DNA from: Saccharofermentans sp.
Lineage (GTDB): Bacteria > Bacillota > Clostridia > Saccharofermentanales > Saccharofermentanaceae
Direction of reading: 5' to 3'
Length of the DNA: 64,000 bases
Assembly (NCBI GenBank): GCA_024691325.1
Contig: JAILNR010000038.1
Location: forward strand, 62,001-126,000
Position numbers and translations under genes: made by a program
Part shown: piece after piece, positions 1 to 8,770 of the stretch
How the letters are laid out: each line of letters begins with the position of its first letter
Position numbering within the stretch: the first letter of the stretch is position 1
Notes under the pieces: model-generated
Told to the model about the DNA's origin: nothing
The model's database searches: none
Seen by the model: only the letters and a program-made list of their open reading frames with translations

Positions 1-1025
1 TAATAACAGCTTCTTTCCCAAAACGGCATCATCCCTATAACGGCTGCAAACGATGGTGACAAGATATCTGCCGTTTTATCAGGAATCCTGATATCCGTTA
101 GTTTCTTATGAATCCCTCCGGAAAGATAATGAATAGATAAAGAAGCGGCAAAGCTCATCATATAACCCGATGACAAACAACCATAAGGATCCTCAACAAA
201 TATCATAATCGTGGCAAGTGCCATTCCCGACAGATAGTCTCTGCACATAAACGCACATATACTCATTACGGCGGCTCTTGTAACTGAGCCCGACCATCCC
301 GTAAAAGTACCAACAAGAATACAAAAAGCTATATAAAGCGGTCCCGAATACCGTTTCTTCATATGTGAAGCAGAAACCACAGATGCCAATATCATTAGAA
401 ACCCCGCGAAATGAGTACCGGATACAGCCAAAAGATGCGAGCAGTTTGAGAGCCTGAATGCTCTTAACACATCATCTTCAACGAGCGAAGAATCCCCCAT
501 AAAAACAGCTGCAGCCAGTGCTTTATCGGCTTCATCAAATAGCGAGAGTGCAAAGCATCTCAATTTGTATGAATAAGTTCCTGCAAATGATGCCAGACGG
601 CCGGTAAGATTAGATTCATTCAGTATATCGACCGCATATGGCTTCAGGATTCCTCTGATACCTCTTCTTTTAAGATATCCGGCATAATCAAATTCTCCGG
701 GATTTGAAGGAGTATCAGGCATATAAATATCCCCTCTTATATACAGATCCTGCCCGACATCGGGGTAATCTTCAAAAGTCTTGTAAAGAAGTCTTCCAAA
801 ACTGTCAGTTACTATCTCAAGTTCAACGGTACCGTCAAGGTTATAATCTATATGCCTTACGTAACCGTAAAACTCTGCGTCATACACATTTACAGAAAAT
901 GAATTAACATTCACATAGATATTAATTGCAAGCAAAGCAATCAAAGCCGGAATTACAAGCGGTCTTAACATAAAAAAGGTCTTAATCTGTCTAAATATCT
1001 GCTCAGACTGATATCTATAAATCAT
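1..1025 (-). CDS. comEC: ComEC/Rec2 competence DNA channel, N-terminal part (cut by window edge)
   Basis: Reading the minus strand from an ATG at 1025 gives about 341 codons with no stop up to the window edge, so this is the 5' part of a longer gene. Near the N-terminus there is a hydrophobic segment (LRPLVIPALIALLAINIYV), then a DUF4131-like soluble region, then membrane segments carrying HLLAVSGTHF, which matches the HLLAVSGLH signature of the ComEC competence domain. ComEC forms the inner-membrane channel through which single-stranded DNA enters during natural transformation. The metallo-beta-lactamase-like C-terminal domain of full-length proteins would lie outside the window. No clear ribosome binding site precedes the ATG, so the start is tentative. 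comEA lies about 20 kb away at 21442-22107 instead of next door. Confidence 0.88.
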   Translation of the reverse strand, partial: MIYRYQSEQIFRQIKTFFMLRPLVIPALIALLAINIYVNVNSFSVNVYDAEFYGYVRHIDYNLDGTVELEIVTDSFGRLLYKTFEDYPDVGQDLYIRGDIYMPDTPSNPGEFDYAGYLKRRGIRGILKPYAVDILNESNLTGRLASFAGTYSYKLRCFALSLFDEADKALAAAVFMGDSSLVEDDVLRAFRLSNCSHLLAVSGTHFAGFLMILASVVSASHMKKRYSGPLYIAFCILVGTFTGWSGSVTRAAVMSICAFMCRDYLSGMALATIMIFVEDPYGCLSSGYMMSFAASLSIHYLSGGIHKKLTDIRIPDKTADILSPSFAAVIGMMPFWERSCY

Positions 1026-1072
1026 GATGTTATGTTAGAATAATAAAGTTGAAAGTTTGCCTACCAAATGAA

Positions 1073-1097
1073 GACAAAAAACGACAAAAAACGACAA
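1073..1097. repeat. Short A-rich tandem repeat upstream of engB
   Basis: Two exact copies of the 10-mer GACAAAAAAC plus a partial third copy lie between the divergent comEC and engB genes. It may be promoter-upstream A-tract DNA or only a low-complexity tract. No function can be assigned. Confidence 0.6.
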
Positions 1098-1116
1098 GAG
1101 TACGCCTTAATTCATT

Positions 1117-1710
1117 ATGACTATCGACTTTCGTAAAACTAAGTTCACTGCCCTTGCGGCGTCAATCAGCCAGTGTCCTGTGGCTGATATGCCCGAAGTT
1201 GTTATGTCGGGAAGATCAAATGTAGGCAAGTCATCCCTTATTAACGCTCTTGCTGATAACAAAAAGCTTGCAAGAGTATCACAAACGCCGGGAAAGACGC
1301 GCGCTGTCGTTTTCTTTGAAGTTGATAATAAGATCAGGATAGCCGATCTTCCGGGATATGGTTATGCCAAGGTCTCCAAAGAGAAGAAAGCGGAATTCTC
1401 TTCCCTCGCGGACAGTTACTTCACATCAGGACGTAAATTTGACCTTGTTCTTCACCTGATGGACATCAGAAGAGAGCCAAGCAAGGAAGATATTGCCATG
1501 CTTGAGTATATGAACTCTAATTCTATTAGGTATTTTGTGGTATTTACCAAGGCAGACAAGTTTTCAAAGGAAGGCATGCGCCGCAGAGTCGAAGAACTCA
1601 AAGATATTTATAATTTCGATGATAATGCTGATGTTTTTGCAGTATCTTCGGATAAAAAACTGGGCATTGAGGAGCTTCGTGAGTCAATTGCCCAAGTCCT
1701 CATTCAATAA
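1117..1710 (+). CDS. engB: EngB/YsxC ribosome-biogenesis GTPase
   Basis: 197 residues, the usual size for the YihA/EngB/YsxC family of TRAFAC GTPases that assist assembly of the large ribosomal subunit in the cytoplasm. The G motifs are in order: G1 GRSNVGKSS (residues 32-40), the G2 threonine in TPGKT (57-61), G3 DLPG followed by YGYAK (77-85), and G4 TKAD (144-147). The N-terminus fits the family. The ATG at 1117 has no good Shine-Dalgarno close by; the nearest purine run, AAGAG, is about 17 bases upstream. The gene is divergent from comEC. A likely promoter for the next gene lies just behind it, so it may be transcribed alone or read through. Confidence 0.95.
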   Translation: MTIDFRKTKFTALAASISQCPVADMPEVVMSGRSNVGKSSLINALADNKKLARVSQTPGKTRAVVFFEVDNKIRIADLPGYGYAKVSKEKKAEFSSLADSYFTSGRKFDLVLHLMDIRREPSKEDIAMLEYMNSNSIRYFVVFTKADKFSKEGMRRRVEELKDIYNFDDNADVFAVSSDKKLGIEELRESIAQVLIQ

Positions 1711-1737
1711 GAGGGCAAAATTGTAAAATTTGGACAG

Positions 1738-1766
1738 TTGCTTTTATAAGCATGTTGCAAGATACT
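1738..1766 (+). promoter_or_regulatory. Probable promoter of the PRPP-synthetase pair
   Basis: TTGCTT (1738-1743), a 17-base spacer and GATACT (1761-1766) resemble a vegetative promoter. Transcription would start about 15 bases before the ATG at 1788, leaving just room for the ribosome binding site AAAGGAGAG. The -10 matches consensus at four of six positions, so this is moderate evidence only. Confidence 0.4.
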
Positions 1767-1787
1767 AGTTACGTAAAGGAGAGATAA

Positions 1788-2981
1788 ATGCTACAGCTTG
1801 AACCTTACGGTCCTATCGGTATCATCTCACACAACGCTAACGCCGATTTTGTTAAGGCGGTTAGTGATACTTTATCACAGAAGCGCAAGAAGCGTTTTGA
1901 AGGAAATACCAATCCTTATGTAAATACTCCCGGTTATTACCGTTCCAACTATATTCTTGATTCTAATCTTGTCCGTTTCCAGACCGGTGAGGGCAAATTT
2001 CAGATCGAAGAATCTGTAAGAGGTCATGATATTTTCATTATCACTGATGTTCTTTCCCACAACGAGACTATAGATATATTCGGTAATAAGCGTGTCCTCT
2101 CACCTGACGATCATTACAGGGATCTTTTGAGAATTGTATCCACATGTTCAGGTAAGGCCAGAAGAGTTAACGTAATCATGTCTTTCGTATATGAGGGACG
2201 CCAGGAAAAGCGCGAGTCATCTAACGAGTCTATGGATGTCGCAGCTGTTTTGAAGCAGCTTTATGAGCTTGGTGTTGCTAATCTCATTATTTTCGACCCG
2301 CATGACGGACGTATCTCGAATGCAGTTCCTCTTATGGGTATTGATTTCCCTAAGAGTGCTTACAAGATAATCACAACACTGCTGTCCACTTTCGATACTA
2401 TCAAGGTTGATAAAGAGAGAACTCTTGTTGTCAGCCCTGATGAATCCGGTGTTAACAGAGGAATCTTCTACTCCTCCCTTATGAATCTCCCGCTCGGTAT
2501 CTTCTACAGAGACAGGGACTACACCAAGAAGGTTGACGGCCAGCATCCTATCAAGGCTTATAAGTACTTAGGCGACGACATTTCCGGCCGTGATGTCCTC
2601 ATTATCGACGACATGATCAATTCCGGAAGCACGATGCTGCGTACTTCCAAGATACTTAAGGTACATGGTGCACGCGACATTTACTGTCTTGCTCCGTTCG
2701 GTCTGTTTACGGATGGACTTGATACATTCGATGAAGCATATGAAGACGGCGTTATCAAAGCTGTTCTTTGTACAAATCTTAACTATCAGTCTCCTGAGCT
2801 TCTTTCACGTGACTGGTATGTTAACGTTGACATGATTCCTTATATCGCAAGGATAATCGAAGCTATTAATGCTAATGAATCAGTTACCGATCTTATCAAC
2901 TCAACCTCAAGGATCACAGAGTTCTTAGGCCAGATGAGAATCGGCGAACTTTTTGACGAGTTTGATGTTAAAGACGAGTAA
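1788..2981 (+). CDS. PRPP-synthetase paralog 1, catalytic loop altered
   Basis: 397 residues of the ribose-phosphate pyrophosphokinase family, longer than the usual 310-320 because of extra N- and C-terminal sequence. Family features present: VRGHDIFII (78-85), the metal-site His in FDPHDGR (169-175), VVSPDE (214-219) and the PRPP-binding loop DDMINSGST (274-282). In the flexible catalytic loop, where known enzymes have DKRRPR with an essential Lys and Arg, this protein reads FYRDRDY (239-245): the Lys is Arg and the following position is Asp. Canonical REPIT is changed to NESMD (146-150). The neighbour at 3001 keeps these residues. I infer a weakened, regulatory or differently specific subunit, perhaps paired with the neighbour. 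Good ribosome binding site (AAAGGAGAG); 19 bases to the next gene. Confidence 0.85.
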   Translation: MLQLEPYGPIGIISHNANADFVKAVSDTLSQKRKKRFEGNTNPYVNTPGYYRSNYILDSNLVRFQTGEGKFQIEESVRGHDIFIITDVLSHNETIDIFGNKRVLSPDDHYRDLLRIVSTCSGKARRVNVIMSFVYEGRQEKRESSNESMDVAAVLKQLYELGVANLIIFDPHDGRISNAVPLMGIDFPKSAYKIITTLLSTFDTIKVDKERTLVVSPDESGVNRGIFYSSLMNLPLGIFYRDRDYTKKVDGQHPIKAYKYLGDDISGRDVLIIDDMINSGSTMLRTSKILKVHGARDIYCLAPFGLFTDGLDTFDEAYEDGVIKAVLCTNLNYQSPELLSRDWYVNVDMIPYIARIIEAINANESVTDLINSTSRITEFLGQMRIGELFDEFDVKDE

Positions 2982-3000
2982 TTAAAGGAGAGGTGCAAAC

Positions 3001-4209
3001 ATGACTTCAGTTCCCGCAGATGAGAGATCGTATTCCCGATATAACCAGTATGGCGAGAATCCTATGGCTCCTGTAGCTCCTATAGGAATTATCCCTTTGA
3101 AAGGCAGTGTCGAGTTTACCGAGAAGGTTAACTACTATCTCACTACGAGAAGATCCGAGTACCAGCAGGAAGCACTTGTATCCAAGTATCCCGGTTTCTA
3201 CCGTCAGGATTACAGGATCGATGTTGAGAATGCAAGATTCTCATCCGGTGAAGGTAAAGCCGTTATCAAGCAGACTGTAAGAGGTCATGACCTCTATATC
3301 ATAAGTGACGTAATGAATCCGTCTATTACATATAAGATGTACGGACAGATGAATCATATGAGCCCTGATGATCACTATCAGGATCTTAAGAGAGTTATTC
3401 TTGCTTGCTCCGGTAAGGCCAGAAGAATCAATGTAATCATGCCTTTCCTCTATGAGAGCCGTCAGCACAAGAGGAACGCCCGTGAGTCACTCGACTGTGC
3501 ATTCGCTTTGGAAGAGCTCTATAACCTTGGTGTTGCAAACATCATTACTTTCGATGCACACGATGAGAGAGTTGCTAATGCTATCCCTCTTTCAGGCTTC
3601 GAGTCACTCCCTTCCAATTACCAGATAATCAAGGAGATGTACCGTCAGATCCCTGACCTTTCATTCTCCAAGGGTAAGTTCATGGTAGTATCCCCTGATG
3701 AGGGTGCTATCGGAAGAGCTATGTACTATGCTTCAATCCTCGGAGTTCCTCTCGGAACTTTCTATAAGAGAAGAGACTATACTACTGTTGTTAACGGAAG
3801 AAATCCCATCATAGCTCACGAGTTCCTTGGTGATTCTGTTGAGGGTATGGATATTCTTATTGTTGATGACATGATCTCTTCCGGTGATTCTATGCTTGAT
3901 ATCGCAAAGGCAATGAAAGAAAGAGGAGCAAGAAAGGTATTCTGTGCTGTTACTTTCGGTCTGTTCACAGAAGGAATCGATAACTTCAATAAGGCTTATG
4001 AAGCCGGAATGTTTGATAAGGTCTTTGCTACTAACTGCATCTACAGAAGACCTGAACTTCTCGAGGCACCCTGGTTTGCTGATGTTAATATGTGTAAGTT
4101 CGTTGCGCTTTTGATCGATGCTATCAACCATGATGCTTCCCTGTCTAACCTCATCAATCCTACTGAGAAGATCAAGAAACTCCTCAAGGAAAAGGGCGAG
4201 AACATCTGA
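3001..4209 (+). CDS. prs: Ribose-phosphate pyrophosphokinase (PRPP synthetase), paralog 2
   Basis: 402 residues, homologous along its length to the preceding gene. The family makes 5-phosphoribosyl-1-pyrophosphate from ribose 5-phosphate and ATP for purine, pyrimidine, NAD, His and Trp synthesis in the cytoplasm. Visible motifs: VRGHDLYII (93-101), RQHKRNARES (154-163), the metal-site FDAHDER (184-190), VVSPDEGAIGRA (229-240), catalytic loop FYKRRDY (254-260) with Lys256 and Arg258 in the positions of the essential Lys/Arg pair, and PRPP loop DDMISSGDS (289-297), where the usual final Thr is Ser. It is likely the active member of the tandem pair. The ribosome binding site AAAGGAGAGG lies just upstream. 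A 20-30 residue N-terminal extension precedes the conserved PIGIIPLKG. Confidence 0.9.
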   Translation: MTSVPADERSYSRYNQYGENPMAPVAPIGIIPLKGSVEFTEKVNYYLTTRRSEYQQEALVSKYPGFYRQDYRIDVENARFSSGEGKAVIKQTVRGHDLYIISDVMNPSITYKMYGQMNHMSPDDHYQDLKRVILACSGKARRINVIMPFLYESRQHKRNARESLDCAFALEELYNLGVANIITFDAHDERVANAIPLSGFESLPSNYQIIKEMYRQIPDLSFSKGKFMVVSPDEGAIGRAMYYASILGVPLGTFYKRRDYTTVVNGRNPIIAHEFLGDSVEGMDILIVDDMISSGDSMLDIAKAMKERGARKVFCAVTFGLFTEGIDNFNKAYEAGMFDKVFATNCIYRRPELLEAPWFADVNMCKFVALLIDAINHDASLSNLINPTEKIKKLLKEKGENI

Positions 4210-4218
4210 TCTTAAACG

Positions 4219-4530
4219 ATGGCACAGGCAAGAAGAACATCCGGAAAAAGACCAACTTCCAGATCTTCAACCAAGAAGAAAGCACCTGCCAAGGCACCTT
4301 CGTCAGGTATCGCTGAATATTTTCACGCATTTTCAAAGACACGTATTTTTGTGCCTGTAATGACTGTTGTGGTAATGGCAGTTATCATACTTGTTGATTT
4401 GCTTGTTTCGTGGAACAATTATGACCGCTTCTTCAAGATTTTAGGTTTTGAATTGCTTATCGCCGGTATCGTTTGGGTTATCGGCATGGTTTTAAGCTTT
4501 GGTGAACCTTCAGGCAACACCGGAAACTAA
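4219..4530 (+). CDS. Small basic two-helix membrane protein, unknown function
   Basis: 103 residues. The first 30 are rich in Lys, Arg, Ser and Pro, followed by two hydrophobic segments (about 44-64 and 74-94) joined by a short loop, then a short Gly/Asn-rich tail. Not recognised as a named family. It begins 9 bases after prs and its stop codon shares one base with the rqcH start (TAATG), so the three genes are probably co-transcribed and rqcH may be translationally coupled to it. The ribosome binding site is weak. The positively charged N-terminus predicts a cytoplasmic N-terminus by the positive-inside rule. Confidence 0.75.
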   Translation: MAQARRTSGKRPTSRSSTKKKAPAKAPSSGIAEYFHAFSKTRIFVPVMTVVVMAVIILVDLLVSWNNYDRFFKILGFELLIAGIVWVIGMVLSFGEPSGNTGN

Positions 4531-6449
4531 TGGCATTCGACGGTATAACTGCACACATCCTTGCGAACGAATTAAATTCGCTTCTTACAGGGACAAGAAT
4601 AGATAAAGTATTCCAGCCTGACCGTCAAACGGTAGTAATGCACATACGGGCAAACGGCCGTATGGAAAAGCTTCTTATATCCGTTAATCCGTCCTCTGTC
4701 CGAATGAACATGACTTCATCAGACAGGGAGAATCCGAAGATGCCTCCCTCCTTCTGCATGCTTTTAAGGAAGTACTTATCGGGAGCTAAGATTGAATCCG
4801 TCAGCTGCCCTTCCTACGAGAGAATAATAGAGATAAAAGCAAGCAATACTGATGAACTCCATGATTCAAAGACATATACTCTTATCTGCGAACTGATGGG
4901 CAGATACTCTAATATCATTCTTGTTAATCAGACAGGAAAGATCATCGACAGTCTCGTTCATGTAGATATGAGCGTAAACAGATACCGTGAAGTCATGCCC
5001 GCAAGAATCTACGACTATCCTCCCACGCAGGATAAACTTACCATAGAGCAGGCATTATCTTATTGTACGGACGGGAGACTTCCAATTAAGGACGAAGAAT
5101 TCGGACGTCCCGCAGATAAAGCTTTACTTGATTCCGTTAAAGGAATGTCTCCTTCACTTTCAAGACGCATCGTTTCTAAGGCAGGTATTGATGACAGGAT
5201 TCCCGTTAAGAGTCTTTCTTCAGCTGAGAAGGATTCTTTACTGAATGTATGCTCTTCATTATTTGAAGACATAACTGCATTTAGTATCAAGCCTACGATT
5301 TACTTTAACGAGGACTCTCTTCCCCTTGAGTTCTCTCCATTCTTCTTTAATGACAGCAAGGATGCCTCGCACTATGAATCCATGTCTGAAACCATAGACA
5401 AATTCTACGAATCAAAGGACAAATTCATTGATCTGGACCGCAAAAAGCATATATTGTCTATCACTATAGACAGTGCTCTGTCACACGCAGTCCGTAAACT
5501 TCAGATTCACGAAGATGATCTTAAGGAAGGTGCTAAAGCAGAGTACTACAAAAAGTGCGGTGACTTGATCCTGGCAAACACATACAGGATTGAAGAGCAC
5601 GCTTCTTCATTCACCTGCGAGGATTATTATGAGGATCCGCCCAAGCCTGTTACCATCAAACTTGATCCTGTTATGGACCCTTCTTCAAATGCACAGGAAT
5701 ACTACAAAAGATTCCGTAAAGCCAAGCGTAAGTCCTCACTTTCTGAGGATTATATAGCATCTGACAAGGAGGCTGTATCCTACTTCCGTTCTTTAAGAGC
5801 AGCAGTAGCAGCTGCTTACTGTGAAGAAGACATACTTGCACTTAACCAGGAATTGTCCGCGCTTGCTTCAAGCAATGCCAAAGCCACAACTTCCGCCTCT
5901 ACTTCACAGGGAAACCCTAACAGGACCGTAGGTATGGCAAAGTCCGGTAAACAAGCCTCAAGGGCTATGCGTGAAGCCGCCAAGAGAGCTGCACAGAAGA
6001 ACCGAGAGATATCCCAGCGCAAGCCAAAGCAGGCAGCTCTGTCCTACAGGAAGTACATGACCTCAGACGGATACGAGATTTTGTCCGGAAGAAACAATAT
6101 TCAAAACGATGAACTCACCTTCAAGGTCGCGGACAAAAACGACTGGTGGTTTCATATCAAGGGACTTCCCGGCACACACGTTATCCTCAAGTCCCATAAG
6201 GGCGAGGTATTTCCCTCTGATAACGCTGTCCTGGAAGCAGCCTCGCTTGCAGTATTCTTTTCGAAAAGCATCATGGTAGAGGAACACTCGGAAGGCAAAG
6301 GCAGCCGTGCCGGAGAGGTAAAAGCTGAAGTGGATTACTGTCCGGTATCACATGTAAAAAAGATCCCGGGGGCAAAACCCGGAATGGTTATCTACGAAAG
6401 CTACTACTCGGTACTTGTTCCTGCAAAAGAACCCGGCTCTCAGGCTTGA
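4530..6449 (+). CDS. rqcH: RqcH / NFACT ribosome quality-control factor (FbpA family)
   Basis: 639 residues. The family binds stalled 50S-peptidyl-tRNA complexes and recruits tRNA-Ala to add C-terminal alanine tails that mark nascent chains for degradation; older names are fibronectin-binding protein FbpA and YloA. The NFACT-N domain starts at residue 1 (MAFDGITAHILANEL), followed by helix-hairpin-helix and coiled-coil regions, then the NFACT-R domain from about 530 (SDGYEILSGRNN, WWFHIKGLPGTHVILK). The C-terminal NFACT-C domain of eukaryotic NEMF is absent, as usual in bacteria. Residues 97-98, the Asp-Arg pair needed for tailing in Bacillus subtilis, read Glu-Arg here (SYERII). An Ala/Lys-rich linker lies at about 455-515. 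The 3' end overlaps convergent queH by 10 bases. Confidence 0.93.
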   Translation: MAFDGITAHILANELNSLLTGTRIDKVFQPDRQTVVMHIRANGRMEKLLISVNPSSVRMNMTSSDRENPKMPPSFCMLLRKYLSGAKIESVSCPSYERIIEIKASNTDELHDSKTYTLICELMGRYSNIILVNQTGKIIDSLVHVDMSVNRYREVMPARIYDYPPTQDKLTIEQALSYCTDGRLPIKDEEFGRPADKALLDSVKGMSPSLSRRIVSKAGIDDRIPVKSLSSAEKDSLLNVCSSLFEDITAFSIKPTIYFNEDSLPLEFSPFFFNDSKDASHYESMSETIDKFYESKDKFIDLDRKKHILSITIDSALSHAVRKLQIHEDDLKEGAKAEYYKKCGDLILANTYRIEEHASSFTCEDYYEDPPKPVTIKLDPVMDPSSNAQEYYKRFRKAKRKSSLSEDYIASDKEAVSYFRSLRAAVAAAYCEEDILALNQELSALASSNAKATTSASTSQGNPNRTVGMAKSGKQASRAMREAAKRAAQKNREISQRKPKQAALSYRKYMTSDGYEILSGRNNIQNDELTFKVADKNDWWFHIKGLPGTHVILKSHKGEVFPSDNAVLEAASLAVFFSKSIMVEEHSEGKGSRAGEVKAEVDYCPVSHVKKIPGAKPGMVIYESYYSVLVPAKEPGSQA

Positions 6450-7006
6450 TCTTCAAAAGATTTGAGTATCTTCTCCTTAAAATCCGATTCTTCAAGCGAG
6501 AATATACAACCGCAGTATTTCTGACGGTAAAGGCCGATATCTCTTGCCATATTCTGCCCCTGTCTGAAACCGGGTCTGAAATCATAATACTCAAAATTAA
6601 CTCCGTACTGTTCCGCCTTACTCTTCGCAGTCTTAACTATAAGCTCGTGCTGCTGATAAGGACTCACAAGAAGAGTCGTACAGAATGATTCATAGCCGTT
6701 CTGAGCGGCATACCTGGCAACCTCATCGAGCCTTATGTCGTAACACATCTCACAACGGCTGCCAAATTCAGCAAGGTAAGTCTTCTCTTCCCAGTATTCC
6801 TGCATACACTCATCTTGTCCCTCGATGAGTTTTACGCCGTAATGATCGGCACATTTATGAAGATTCTCAAGTCTTCTGTTCCACTCAAATTCAGGATGAA
6901 TATTCGGATTATACCAGAAAAGATCAAGCTTCCTGCCTTCATTAAGAAGCATATCAACCGGATACATGGCACAAGGACCACAACAAGCATGGAGCAGGAT
7001 CGACAT
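6440..7006 (-). CDS. queH: Epoxyqueuosine reductase QueH
   Basis: 188 residues, the DUF208/QueH family that reduces epoxyqueuosine to queuosine in tRNA, replacing the cobalamin enzyme QueG. The cysteines expected to bind the iron-sulfur cluster and metal are present: HACCGPC (6-12), CEMC (85-88) and CGC (165-167). The signature YYDFRPGFRQGQNMAR (140-155) leads into the last of these. The start codon shares one base with the ruvB stop (TAATG), so it is the last gene of ruvC-ruvA-ruvB-queH and probably translationally coupled. Its end overlaps rqcH from the other strand. A VUT-family queuosine-precursor transporter is at 56631. No other queuosine genes are in the window, so a salvage route is plausible but not shown. 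Confidence 0.93.
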   Translation of the reverse strand: MSILLHACCGPCAMYPVDMLLNEGRKLDLFWYNPNIHPEFEWNRRLENLHKCADHYGVKLIEGQDECMQEYWEEKTYLAEFGSRCEMCYDIRLDEVARYAAQNGYESFCTTLLVSPYQQHELIVKTAKSKAEQYGVNFEYYDFRPGFRQGQNMARDIGLYRQKYCGCIFSLEESDFKEKILKSFEDQA

Positions 7007-8112
7007 TATCTGTTACTCCCGTTATCCGTAAGAGAATCAATTGACAGATTCTCAAATGCATTCCTGTTACGGTCTTTAAAATTAACGGGTTCAGGAATAC
7101 CCAAGTGTTCAAATGCACGCGATGTAAGAACTCTTCCGCGTGGAGTCTTCGCGATGAATCCGTTCTGGAGAAGGAACGGCTCATAAACATCCTCAATCGT
7201 AACAGGATCCTCACCTGTAACTGCAGCAAGAGTCTCAAGACCGACAGGACCGCCCTTGAAGATATCTGCAATAGATGTAAGTATTCTTCTATCTACGGAA
7301 TCGAGACCTATATTATCGATATCAAGAGCTTTAAGACCAAAATCAGACACTTCCTTATCAATAACATCCTTCTGCAAATAGAGAGCATAGTCCCTCATAC
7401 GTTTAAGAAGTCTTATCGCAATACGCGGCGTTCCTCTGGATCTTGATGCGATATTCCTTAATCCTGATTCATCGATCTTGATATCCATAAGTCCGGCATC
7501 GCGTTTAAGGATGTCCATCAGGTCTTCTGTCTCATACAATTCCAATCTGTGAATCATTCCGAATCGGTCTCTTAAAGGTGCGGAGAGCATACCCGCTCTG
7601 GTAGTTGCACCGACCAAAGTAAAATGAGGAAGATCAAGTCTTACAGATCTTGCAGAAGGGCCCTTGCCTATCATGAGATCAAGGCAATAGTCTTCCATGG
7701 CAGGATAAAGAATCTCTTCAACACTTCTGTTAAGTCTGTGTATCTCATCAATGAAGAGAACTTCATTCTCTCCGAGATTAGTCAGTATAGCCGCAAGGTC
7801 ACCTGTCTTCTCAATGGAAGGACCGGTTGTAATATGCATCCCCACACCCATCTCGGAAGCGATTATTCCTGCAAGTGTAGTCTTTCCAAGTCCGGGAGGG
7901 CCATAAAGCAATACATGGTCCAAGGCCTCACCGCGCTTCTTGGCAGCATCAATAAAGATCTTAAGATTCTCTTTGACCTTAGACTGTCCGCTGTAATCAT
8001 CGAAGGTTATAGGACGCAGCGTCTTCTCATCTCTATCGTCAAACTGCTTGGAACGGCCAATAACGCGTTCCTCGTCCTCATAACCGTTATATCCCATATT
8101 ATCGTAGTCCAT
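7006..8112 (-). CDS. ruvB: Holliday-junction branch-migration ATPase RuvB
   Basis: 368 residues, slightly longer than the usual 330-350 because of an acidic N-terminal extension of about 30 residues ([16 protein letters not shown]). RuvB is the AAA+ hexameric motor that, with RuvA, drives branch migration of Holliday junctions. Walker [10 protein letters not shown] (71-79), Walker B IDEIHRL (121-127), sensor ATTRAG, the arginine-finger region APLRDRFG and the C-terminal winged helix ([16 protein letters not shown]) are all visible. Eight bases separate it from ruvA and it overlaps queH by one base. Confidence 0.97.
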   Translation of the reverse strand: MDYDNMGYNGYEDEERVIGRSKQFDDRDEKTLRPITFDDYSGQSKVKENLKIFIDAAKKRGEALDHVLLYGPPGLGKTTLAGIIASEMGVGMHITTGPSIEKTGDLAAILTNLGENEVLFIDEIHRLNRSVEEILYPAMEDYCLDLMIGKGPSARSVRLDLPHFTLVGATTRAGMLSAPLRDRFGMIHRLELYETEDLMDILKRDAGLMDIKIDESGLRNIASRSRGTPRIAIRLLKRMRDYALYLQKDVIDKEVSDFGLKALDIDNIGLDSVDRRILTSIADIFKGGPVGLETLAAVTGEDPVTIEDVYEPFLLQNGFIAKTPRGRVLTSRAFEHLGIPEPVNFKDRNRNAFENLSIDSLTDNGSNR

Positions 8113-8120
8113 GCCTTATA

Positions 8121-8750
8121 TCACCTCGCAAGACTCTTAAGGGCCTTCTTAATAAGATCCTGAAGAGTATTACCTTCTTCATAACAACTGCTGATAGCTT
8201 CAGCGGCAACCTGCTCCTTATAGCCCAGCACCACAAGTGCTTCCACCGCATCAGATATTATACCGCTGTCACCTGTTGTCTCCGGCACACCCTTCGAAGG
8301 AGCTATAATGGAAGCAGAAGCCTTGCCGGCACCAATTCCCGCTTTCTTAAGCTTATCCTTAAGTTCGAGAACTATACGCTCAGCACCCTTCTTACCAAGG
8401 CCTTTGACGGATGTAAGATAATTCACATCACCGCCAACAACGGCAAGAGCAAATCTGTCAGGCTCAACCTGGGAGCATATCGAATGAGCAACCTTGGGAC
8501 CAATACCCGACACTTCGATAAGGCTTAAGAACATCTCCTTCATCTGCGGCGTCGAAAATCCGTAAAGAGTGATGTCGTCTTCTCTTACACTCTGATAAAT
8601 CCAGACCTTGGCTTCGTCCCCAATAGCAGATAAGGAACCGGAAATAGAATACGGACAGATGATCTCATATCCGATTCCGTTATTCTCTATAACGATCTTA
8701 TCTTCACCTTTATCAATTACAGTTCCTGTGATGTATGAATAAATACCCAT
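8121..8750 (-). CDS. ruvA: Holliday-junction DNA-binding protein RuvA
   Basis: 209 residues. RuvA tetramers bind the four-way junction and load RuvB. The OB-fold domain starts MGIYSYITGTVIDKGEDKIV; the two helix-hairpin-helix motifs are near SGIGPKVAHSIC and KGLGKKGAERIV; the C-terminal RuvB-contacting domain (about 158-209) includes DAVEALVVLGYKEQVA. The ribosome binding site GAGGAG sits at a good distance. It lies between ruvC (20 bases upstream) and ruvB (8 bases downstream) in the common ruvCAB order. Confidence 0.96.
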   Translation of the reverse strand: MGIYSYITGTVIDKGEDKIVIENNGIGYEIICPYSISGSLSAIGDEAKVWIYQSVREDDITLYGFSTPQMKEMFLSLIEVSGIGPKVAHSICSQVEPDRFALAVVGGDVNYLTSVKGLGKKGAERIVLELKDKLKKAGIGAGKASASIIAPSKGVPETTGDSGIISDAVEALVVLGYKEQVAAEAISSCYEEGNTLQDLIKKALKSLAR

Positions 8751-8770
8751 CTTTACTCCTCATATCGTTA

